A program made the translations under genes and the position numbers. A stretch of 12,699 nucleotides of DNA, from positions 1-12,699 of the forward strand of contig JAGPGB010000016.1 of the NCBI GenBank assembly GCA_018056215.1, read 5' to 3'. The notes below the pieces were generated by a model. It saw only the letters and a list, made by a program, of their open reading frames with translations. It did not search any database and had not been told where the DNA came from. Source of the stretch: Bacteroidales bacterium. GTDB taxonomy: Bacteria > Bacteroidota > Bacteroidia > Bacteroidales > DTU049. Shown here one piece after another: positions 6,727-12,699 of the stretch (positions within the stretch are counted from its first letter, which is position 1; the number at the start of each line of letters is the position of its first letter).

Positions 6727-8340
6727 ATGAGTGCAAAAAATTGTGCGGAAACTCCGCGACAAAGAATGATAGGAATGATGTATTTGGTGCTTACAGCAAT
6801 GTTAGCATTAAATGTATCCAAAGATATCCTAGATGCATTTATCATAGTTAATGATAGTATCGAGGAAACTAATAGAATCTTTTATGATAAAGTACAAGGC
6901 AATTATGCTATGTTTGAAAAAGCTTATGCTTTGACTCCTGAGAAAGTAAAAGATAATTATGATAAAGCATTGGTAGTTAAAAAAGAAGCTGATGAGTTAG
7001 TAACATATATAGAAAATTTAAAAGCTGAAGTAATCTCTGTAACTGATGGCATTCCAATAGAAGAGGCTAAAAAAATAAATTTAAGAGATGTGCAAGGTAG
7101 AGATAATTTCGATGCTCCTACACATTTCTTTATAGGTGATTCTCAAGATGGTAGTGGTGGCAAAGCTAGAGAATTAAAAAATAAACTAGTTAGTTTCCGC
7201 AAAAAGATGATCGAATTGCTTGGTAAATATTCGGATAAGGTAAAATTGGGTCTAGATATAGAGAATAAAATGTATCCTACTATAGAAGGTGATCAGCAAC
7301 TAAATTGGGAAATGACTAATTTTTACCATACTATCTTAGCAGCTGATATTGTAATTTTGAATAAACTTATTCTAGAAGTCAGAAATATGGAAGCTGATGT
7401 TGTAGCTCAATTATATTCTGCTGTTAGTGCCGAAGACTTTACTTTTGATAGAGTAGGTGTGAAAGTAGTACCGAAGTCTAATATTGTAGTTGCAGGAGGA
7501 GAATATGAGGCTGAGATATTTGTGGCTGCATATGACTCGCGTCAAAACCCAGAAATTTTAATCGGTGATGATGTAGATACCGTAAATATGAAAGTTCTTG
7601 GGAATGTTACTAAACTAGAAGGTGATAGTGGTCGTGGTATATTAAAAATACCTGCTGGCTCACCAGGTAATAAAAAGTTTGGTGGTACTATAACAATAAA
7701 AAGTCAATCAGGAGCTGTGCAAACATATTGGTTTAAAGAAGAATATTTTGTGATGTCTCCTACAGCTACTGTATCTGCTGATAAAATGAATGTATTCTAT
7801 ATTGGTGTAGATAATCCTGTGTCTATATCTGTGCCCGGTGTACCTAATGATAGGGTACGAGCTAGCATAACTAATGGTAATATTATACCTCAAGGTAATG
7901 GTAAATATATAGTAAAAGTGCAACAGGGTACAGAAGCTACAATAAATGTATCTGCAGAAATGAATGGTAAGGTGATGACAATGGGAAGTGCTAAATTCCG
8001 TGTTAAAAGAGTACCTTCTCCTATAGCTTATGTAGCAGGTAAACCTGGTGGTAATTATACTAAAACAGAATTACTAGCTAATCCATATGTAACTGCTGTA
8101 ATTGAAAACTTTGATTTTGATCTAAGATTTGATGTTATTTCTTACAGTTTTACATATAAATCACCGGCAGGAGATCTACTTGGACAACCAGTAAATGGCT
8201 TTAGGTTTACTCAAGATGTTATTAATATTGTACAAAAATCTGGACGTGGCTCTAGATTCTATGTAGAAGATATTAAAGCTAAAGGGCCAGATGGTAGCGT
8301 GAGGACATTGCCTACTGTATCCTTGAGAATAACAGGTTAA
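6727..8340 (+). CDS. gldM: GldM/PorM, periplasm-spanning subunit of the T9SS motor
   Basis: GldM has one inner-membrane helix that sits within the GldL pentamer and a long periplasmic shaft, a dimer, that reaches the GldK-GldN ring. The N-terminus carries the family signature TPRQRMIGMMYLVLTAMLAL, with the helix at about residues 14-34. Then comes a helical domain D1 (about 36-230, with the NDSIEETN and NWEMTNFYH stretches). Three beta-rich domains follow: D2 from about 238 (FTFDRVGVKVVPKSNI), D3 from about 342 and D4 from about 436 (AGKPGG), the last expected to contact the ring. At 537 residues it is slightly longer than PorM/GldM (about 515). A good ribosome site precedes it, 18 bases separate it from gldL and 14 from gldN. 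No truncation or frameshift is seen. Confidence 0.97.
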   Translation: MSAKNCAETPRQRMIGMMYLVLTAMLALNVSKDILDAFIIVNDSIEETNRIFYDKVQGNYAMFEKAYALTPEKVKDNYDKALVVKKEADELVTYIENLKAEVISVTDGIPIEEAKKINLRDVQGRDNFDAPTHFFIGDSQDGSGGKARELKNKLVSFRKKMIELLGKYSDKVKLGLDIENKMYPTIEGDQQLNWEMTNFYHTILAADIVILNKLILEVRNMEADVVAQLYSAVSAEDFTFDRVGVKVVPKSNIVVAGGEYEAEIFVAAYDSRQNPEILIGDDVDTVNMKVLGNVTKLEGDSGRGILKIPAGSPGNKKFGGTITIKSQSGAVQTYWFKEEYFVMSPTATVSADKMNVFYIGVDNPVSISVPGVPNDRVRASITNGNIIPQGNGKYIVKVQQGTEATINVSAEMNGKVMTMGSAKFRVKRVPSPIAYVAGKPGGNYTKTELLANPYVTAVIENFDFDLRFDVISYSFTYKSPAGDLLGQPVNGFRFTQDVINIVQKSGRGSRFYVEDIKAKGPDGSVRTLPTVSLRITG

Positions 8341-8354
8341 GAAAATTTATAAAT

Positions 8355-9194
8355 ATGAAATATTTAAGTTTTTTAGGTTTATTCCTAATTGTATGCTTAA
8401 CGAGTTTAAAAGCTCAAGTTTTTCAGGCACCAGTAGATGGAGCTTATGAAAAAACAGATTTAACTAATAGAGTGCCAGTACCATATCAATACATTCATGA
8501 ATCTGATGTATTCTATGCTACAAGAATATGGCGCGAAATTGATATGAGAGAAAAGATAAATCAACCTTTTTACTATCCTATGCAACCAACTAATGGACGT
8601 TATAATCTGATGTCTGTTATAATGATAGGTATTCAAGAAGGTGGCATCACTCCTTATAATCCTGAATCTGATGATTTCAAAGTTCCATTAACTAAAGAAG
8701 CTGTACAAAACATTATTCGAAAAGAAGAAAAAACAAAAACTTATGATCCTTTTACTGGTGAAGAGCGTGATACTGTAATAGTAAGTGAATTTGATCCATC
8801 TACAGTAACCAGATATCGTCTAAAAGAAGATTGGATTTTTGATAAACAACGATCTGTACTCGAATGTCGTATTATTGGTATATTGCCACTTATGGTTGAA
8901 TATGAACTTGATGGAATTACTGAAAAAGGAACTAGACCATTATTTTGGATATATTTTAATGATTTAAGGCCTTATCTCGTACGCTATGAGTATTTTAACC
9001 GTGTAAATGATGGACAAAGGATTACATATGATGATGCTTTTGCTAAAAGAATGTTTAATAGCTACATCATTAAAGAGTCTAATGTGTATGATAGATATAT
9101 CAATGCTTATGCTACTGGATTAGATGCTCTATTAGAAAGTGATAGAATCAAAAATGATATATTTATCTTTGAGCACGATTTATGGGAATTCTAA
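8355..9194 (+). CDS. gldN: GldN/PorN, T9SS periplasmic ring protein
   Basis: GldN is the exported partner of the lipoprotein GldK in the ring beneath the outer membrane. The 279-residue product has a Sec signal peptide (MKYLSFLGLFLIVCLTSLKA, likely cut after residue 20, before QVFQAP). The conserved GldN core follows: DVFYATRIWREIDMREKINQ, then PTNGRYNLMSVIMIGIQEGG, LKEDWIFDK and ILPLMVEYE. It ends with a conserved-looking helix carrying the DRYINAYATG stretch. It is shorter than PorN of Porphyromonas (about 360 by memory), mainly at the C-terminus, but ends in an orderly stop rather than a break. It is the last gene of the operon, 17 bases before a strong terminator. Family assignment is firm; its length class is an inference. 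Confidence 0.95.
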   Translation: MKYLSFLGLFLIVCLTSLKAQVFQAPVDGAYEKTDLTNRVPVPYQYIHESDVFYATRIWREIDMREKINQPFYYPMQPTNGRYNLMSVIMIGIQEGGITPYNPESDDFKVPLTKEAVQNIIRKEEKTKTYDPFTGEERDTVIVSEFDPSTVTRYRLKEDWIFDKQRSVLECRIIGILPLMVEYELDGITEKGTRPLFWIYFNDLRPYLVRYEYFNRVNDGQRITYDDAFAKRMFNSYIIKESNVYDRYINAYATGLDALLESDRIKNDIFIFEHDLWEF

Positions 9195-9211
9195 TAACTA
9201 ATACAAATAAT

Positions 9212-9243
9212 AAAAAAGCCGTATTAAAAAATACGGCTTTTTT
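9212..9243. terminator. Bidirectional intrinsic terminator between gldN and yifB
   Basis: A perfect 14-base stem pairs 9212-9225 with 9230-9243 around an AAAA loop. The GC-containing core is GCCGTATT / AATACGGC. The six A on the left and six T on the right give a U-tract in the transcript of either strand. It lies 17 bases after the gldN stop and 18 bases after the yifB stop (reading minus), so it can end both converging operons. Confidence 0.92.
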
Positions 9244-9261
9244 ATTTATAATCAAACTAAA

Positions 9262-10797
9262 TCATAAGCCCCAATTATTTTTATCTAAAGTTCTATATTG
9301 AATCGCCTCAGCTAAATGATATGCTTTAATAATTTCTGAATCATCTAAATCTGCTATTGTACGTGCTAATTTAAGTATTCTATCATAAGCTCTGGCTGAC
9401 AGAGACAATTTCTCCATAGCATTTTTCAATAAAATCATTCCCTCATCCTGCACAGGGCAATATTTTTTGATCAATCTAGAATGAAGTTGGGAATTAGAAT
9501 ATATTTTAGGTAAATTTTGGTACCTATCTTTTTGAATCTCATAAGCCTTCATTACATTTGCTCTAATATCATTAGAACTATGCGTGTTTTTAGTAGAAGC
9601 TAATTCTTTAAAAACTAATGGAACGACCTCTATATGAATATCTATACGATCTAATAGAGGACCTGATATTTTACTTAAATATTTTTTAATAGCTCCTTGT
9701 CCGCATGTACATTGTTTTTCTGGATGATTATAAAAACCGCAAGGACAGGGATTCATAGCAGCTACGAGCATAAAATTAGCTGGAAAAACAGTGGCATATT
9801 TTGCACGACTAATAGTGACTAAATGATCTTCTAAAGGTTGACGTAGTACCTCTAAAACAGATCTTTTAAATTCAGGTAATTCATCTAAAAACAAGACTCC
9901 ATTATGAGCTAGAGAAATTTCGCCAGGTTTAGGAATAGCACCTCCACCTACTAGTGCTACATCACTAATAGTATGATGTGGAGCCCTGAAAGGTCTCTCT
10001 CTAATGAGTCCTTCATTATTTTTAATTTTCCCGGCGACAGAATATATTTGAGTAGTTTCTAAACTTTCTTCGAAAGTCATAGGAGGCATAATAGTAGGTA
10101 ATCGTCTAGCCATCATAGTTTTTCCAGCACCAGGAGGTCCTATCATCAGAATATTATGACGTCCAGCAGCAGCTATCTCCATAGCTCTTATCACATTTTC
10201 CTGCCCTTTGACATCAGCGAAATCTAATAGAGGATCCCAAGTAGGTTCATATTTTGTATTATTTACATCTACATCGTAAAGAGGTAAATAATTTCCATGA
10301 AAAAATTCTACAACTTCAGATAATTTTTCAAAACCATAGATATTGATACCTTCGACAACAGAGGCCTCACTAACATTAGCTTTAGGAATAATTAAATTAG
10401 GGAAATTATTATTTCGTGCTTTTATAGCAATAGGCAAAATGCCATGTACAGGCAAAATAGAACCATCTAAAGAAAGTTCACCAACGATGAGATATTGAGA
10501 CCAATCTACGTTAATTATTTGTTTATTAGCTCCTAAAATGCCTAAAGAAACGGGAAGGTCATAATGCGATCCTTCTTTTCTAATATCTGCAGGAGCAAAA
10601 TTAATAGTAATCTTTTTACCAGGAAAAGGAAATCCACTATTAATAATAGCAGGTTCAATTCTATTACGACTTTCTTTAATAGCATTATCAGGTAACCCTG
10701 AAATAAAAGTTTTATTACCAGGAGCTAAATCCACTTCTACTGTAACTATAATGGCATCAATGCCATAAATAGCAGCAGAAAAAACTTTTAAAAGCAT
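9262..10797 (-). CDS. yifB: YifB/ComM-family Mg-chelatase-like AAA+ protein
   Basis: This cytoplasmic AAA+ ATPase belongs to the YifB/ComM family. In naturally transformable bacteria ComM is a hexameric helicase that drives branch migration during uptake recombination. The 511 residues show the three usual parts: a Lon-S5-like N-terminal domain (about 1-165, with SHYDLPVSLGIL and GELSLDGSILPVHGILP), an AAA+ core (about 190-395) and a Mg-chelatase C-terminal helical domain (about 410-505, LSLSARAYDRILKLARTIAD). The core has Walker A GPPGAGKT at 220-227, Walker B VLFLDE at 301-306, sensor Asn349 and a likely arginine finger Arg384 in LLDRID. A four-cysteine motif (Cys351, 353, 363, 365) is typical of the family. 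It follows the purine phosphorylase gene by only five bases. Its role in this organism is not shown by context, since the neighbours are metabolic. Confidence 0.95.
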   Translation of the reverse strand: MLLKVFSAAIYGIDAIIVTVEVDLAPGNKTFISGLPDNAIKESRNRIEPAIINSGFPFPGKKITINFAPADIRKEGSHYDLPVSLGILGANKQIINVDWSQYLIVGELSLDGSILPVHGILPIAIKARNNNFPNLIIPKANVSEASVVEGINIYGFEKLSEVVEFFHGNYLPLYDVDVNNTKYEPTWDPLLDFADVKGQENVIRAMEIAAAGRHNILMIGPPGAGKTMMARRLPTIMPPMTFEESLETTQIYSVAGKIKNNEGLIRERPFRAPHHTISDVALVGGGAIPKPGEISLAHNGVLFLDELPEFKRSVLEVLRQPLEDHLVTISRAKYATVFPANFMLVAAMNPCPCGFYNHPEKQCTCGQGAIKKYLSKISGPLLDRIDIHIEVVPLVFKELASTKNTHSSNDIRANVMKAYEIQKDRYQNLPKIYSNSQLHSRLIKKYCPVQDEGMILLKNAMEKLSLSARAYDRILKLARTIADLDDSEIIKAYHLAEAIQYRTLDKNNWGL

Positions 10798-10802
10798 ATT
10801 TA

Positions 10803-11615
10803 CTATAATTCTCTAAGCATGGCTTTGATGATAGCAGATAGCTTGGGCTCAGCAGCATCTGCTGCTTTTAGCACTTCCTCATGAGATATAGGTTGAATAT
10901 TATCAAACCCACCGAGATCAGTGATAATAGAAACGCCAAATACTGGTAAATCACTATGCACAGCAGCTATCACTTCTGGAACAGTAGACATACCTACTGC
11001 GTCAGCTCCTATAATTCTAAAAAATCTATATTCAGCAGGAGTTTCGAAAGTAGGACCAGTGACCCCAATGTAAACGCCTTGTTTAACATTGATATTTAAT
11101 TTATTAGCACATTTCATAGCTAAGTCAATAAGTTTTTTATTATAAGCCTCGCTCATATCTGGGAAACGAGGTCCTAGCTCATCAATATTTGGTCCTAAAA
11201 GTGGGTTAGTACCCATAAAATTAATATGATCGTTAATAATCATAATATCACCAACATTAAAATCGGGATTCATACCTCCAGCTGCATTAGAGAGAAATAA
11301 ATACTTGACACCGAGAGCTTTCATAACTCTAATGGGGAAAGCCACTTCCTGCATAGTATAGCCTTCATAATAATGGAAACGTCCTTGCATAGCTACAACA
11401 TTTTTCCCTTCTAAAGTTCCAAAGATTAAGTTGCTAGAATGTCCCATGACTGTAGAAACTGGGAAATTGGGTATTTCTTTATAAGGTATGACCATAGTAG
11501 GATTGATTTCATTACCTAGATTACCTAATCCAGATCCTAATACTATTGCTATCTCAGGTTGTAAATTTACTTTACTTTTGAGAAATTCTGTTGTTTGCTT
11601 GATTTTGTCTAACAT
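10803..11615 (-). CDS. punA: Purine nucleoside phosphorylase (trimeric PNP/MTAP type)
   Basis: This enzyme splits purine (deoxy)ribonucleosides with phosphate to the free base and (deoxy)ribose 1-phosphate in purine salvage. The 270 residues hold the family sites in order: Ser28 in LGSGLG and His59 in GHSSN (phosphate), GRFHYYEGY at 78-86 (Arg79, His81, Tyr83), SNAAGG at 109-114, PTFETPAE at 188-195 (Glu191 for the base), GMSTVPE at 208-214 and His245 (ribose). Where mammalian and other high-specificity PNPs have Asn (human Asn243), this protein has Asp233 in ITDLGG, which could shift base preference. MLDKIKQT is the expected N-terminus. The start lies 44 bases inside the end of lpxK and the stop is five bases before yifB, implying one transcript. 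The gene name punA follows general usage; PNP function is firm, precise specificity is not. Confidence 0.95.
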   Translation of the reverse strand: MLDKIKQTTEFLKSKVNLQPEIAIVLGSGLGNLGNEINPTMVIPYKEIPNFPVSTVMGHSSNLIFGTLEGKNVVAMQGRFHYYEGYTMQEVAFPIRVMKALGVKYLFLSNAAGGMNPDFNVGDIMIINDHINFMGTNPLLGPNIDELGPRFPDMSEAYNKKLIDLAMKCANKLNINVKQGVYIGVTGPTFETPAEYRFFRIIGADAVGMSTVPEVIAAVHSDLPVFGVSIITDLGGFDNIQPISHEEVLKAADAAEPKLSAIIKAMLREL

Positions 11616-12660
11616 AATCTAAAATATATTTATCGTAATTAATTTTCAAATGTGCATTTTGATGAAATCTAACATCAATTGGCAAATAAAATATTGGCAA
11701 ATCTAATAAAAATTTTTTAATTGAAGGATGTTCTAACCTTGGGATATCTTTTTCTGTAGTTACAATAATTTTATTACTAGAAGGGTAATCATTAAATGAT
11801 TTTATAAGCTTCATTACATCTTTTTCAGTAAACTGATGGTGATCTGCAAAATAAAATCTAACTAAATCTTTGCACATTAAAAGCAAATATTCATCTAACC
11901 CATGTGTATTAGCAATAGCTGTAAAAACAAAAATAGCATAGGGAGTTTTATTTTCGAAATTATTATTTAGAGTCTCATCAAACACTGGTATAAAATTTTT
12001 ATAAAAAATATAACTAATAAATAATTTTTGATGAGGTTGTATTTGAAAAGATTGAATAACACTATTATATAAGATAGGTGAAAAAATAGTAGGAAATTTA
12101 GTAATAATGATAGCATCTGCTTTTTTATATGATGATTTAGGTTCACGAAGTTTACCTACAGGGAATAAATGGTCATGGTAAAAAGGATGTGAATAGTCTG
12201 AAAGTAGTAACTGTAAATGAGGTTTTACTCTTAAATGTTGCATAGCATCATCTAATAAGATTACATCTAAATGTGGATATTTTTCTATTAAAATCTTAAT
12301 GCCTTTAGCTCTATTTTCACAAACAGCTACTGAAAGGGTATTACCAAAATTTCTTTTATAAATCAAAGCTTCATCACCGACATCAATGACAGTAGAATCA
12401 CTATTAACTTCTAAAAAACCATGCGTTTTTCTCTTATAACCTCTTAAAAGTATAGCTACATTATAACCATTATCTATGAGGAGTTTAGCAGTATAAATAG
12501 CATGGGGAGTTTTACCATTGCCACCCATAGATAAATTACCTATGCAAATAGTTGTAATAGGAGGATTATATCTTTTACATATTTTAATAGAATATAAAAA
12601 CTTCCGTAGAAGTTGAAAAATATAAAATATTAAAGCAAAAGGATATAATAAATATTTCAT
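11572..12660 (-). CDS. lpxK: LpxK, tetraacyldisaccharide 4'-kinase
   Basis: LpxK phosphorylates the 4' position of the lipid A disaccharide precursor at the cytoplasmic face of the inner membrane, so the cell makes lipid A. The 362 residues begin with a hydrophobic N-terminal helix (about 1-24). Then come the P-loop GNLSMGGNGKT (41-51), RGYKRKTHG (73-81), VGDEAL (94-99), DDAMQHL with the catalytic-type Asp137-Asp138, FPVGKLREP (166-174), ADHHQF (272-277) and TTEKDIPRL (301-309). These match the family set, including the Asp and His residues implicated in catalysis in Aquifex LpxK. The end overlaps the start of the phosphorylase gene by 44 bases. This is the first gene of the minus-strand operon. 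A TAnnTTTG element lies only four bases upstream of its ATG. Confidence 0.96.
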   Translation of the reverse strand: MKYLLYPFALIFYIFQLLRKFLYSIKICKRYNPPITTICIGNLSMGGNGKTPHAIYTAKLLIDNGYNVAILLRGYKRKTHGFLEVNSDSTVIDVGDEALIYKRNFGNTLSVAVCENRAKGIKILIEKYPHLDVILLDDAMQHLRVKPHLQLLLSDYSHPFYHDHLFPVGKLREPKSSYKKADAIIITKFPTIFSPILYNSVIQSFQIQPHQKLFISYIFYKNFIPVFDETLNNNFENKTPYAIFVFTAIANTHGLDEYLLLMCKDLVRFYFADHHQFTEKDVMKLIKSFNDYPSSNKIIVTTEKDIPRLEHPSIKKFLLDLPIFYLPIDVRFHQNAHLKINYDKYILDYVRQNQANNRISQK

Positions 12661-12664
12661 AAAA

Positions 12665-12672
12665 CAAAAATA
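12665..12672 (-). promoter_or_regulatory. Candidate -7 element immediately before lpxK
   Basis: The minus strand reads TATTTTTG, an exact TAnnTTTG, followed by TTTT and the lpxK ATG. If used, transcription would begin at or within a few bases of the start codon, giving a leaderless or nearly leaderless mRNA. A clear -33 TTTG is not visible upstream, and only 39 bases of upstream DNA are in the window. Confidence 0.35.
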
Positions 12673-12699
12673 GTAAAAATTTTTATAAAAACATAAAAA

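Noticed and set aside
7708..7923. A 71-codon minus-strand open frame inside gldM.
   Set aside because: It is antisense to the conserved beta domains of GldM, has Tyr/Ile/His-rich composition, and carries no promoter or ribosome site.
1..12699. Search for CRISPR arrays, tRNA or rRNA genes, insertion sequences, att sites or a defence island.
   Set aside because: No regularly spaced repeats, no cloverleaf or rRNA-like stretches, and no transposase, integrase or nuclease genes. The window is filled by conserved housekeeping and T9SS genes.

Overview
The window comes from the chromosome of an AT-rich member of the Bacteroidota (by eye roughly 30% GC). The main reason is the contiguous gene set porP-gldK-gldL-gldM-gldN, the core of the type IX secretion system (T9SS), which is found only in that phylum. 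Supporting signs are the lpxK gene (a lipid A-bearing outer membrane), Bacteroidota-type promoter elements (TAnnTTTG at -7), and start sites that mostly lack a Shine-Dalgarno sequence. The PorP-K-L-M-N order is the one known from Porphyromonas. No species can be named from the sequence alone.

Layout, left to right. (1) 1-2827, minus strand: uvrA, nucleotide excision repair, complete except for its last few codons, which lie beyond the left edge. (2) 2828-3119: a very AT-rich divergent control region. It holds a uvrA promoter and ribosome binding site on the minus strand, two candidate promoters for the T9SS operon on the plus strand, an imperfect direct repeat, and a possible 25-codon leader ORF whose stop overlaps the porP start (ATGA). 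(3) 3120-9194, plus strand: porP, gldK, gldL, gldM, gldN with gaps of 14 to 52 bases, very probably one operon. (4) 9212-9243: a perfect inverted repeat flanked by A and T tracts, serving as a bidirectional terminator between the converging operons. (5) 9262-12660, minus strand: lpxK, a purine nucleoside phosphorylase gene and yifB/comM, in that transcription order. They are tightly packed (44-base overlap, then a 5-base gap) and led by a -7 element only four bases before the lpxK start codon.

How the genes work together. GldL and GldM form the inner-membrane, proton-driven motor. The periplasmic part of GldM reaches GldK and GldN, a lipoprotein-containing ring under the outer membrane. PorP/SprF is an outer-membrane barrel that helps hold or route certain secreted proteins at the surface. 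Cargo proteins, the SprA/Sov translocon, PorV, PorU and regulators are not in this window. The right-hand operon mixes lipid A synthesis, purine salvage and a DNA-processing AAA+ protein and has no evident functional link with the T9SS.

I find no phage, transposon, CRISPR array, RNA gene or defence cassette. The coding content is a conserved, known system. What is least explained is the leader ORF with the repeated A/T tracts before porP, followed by residue-level details in PNP, UvrA and GldL.
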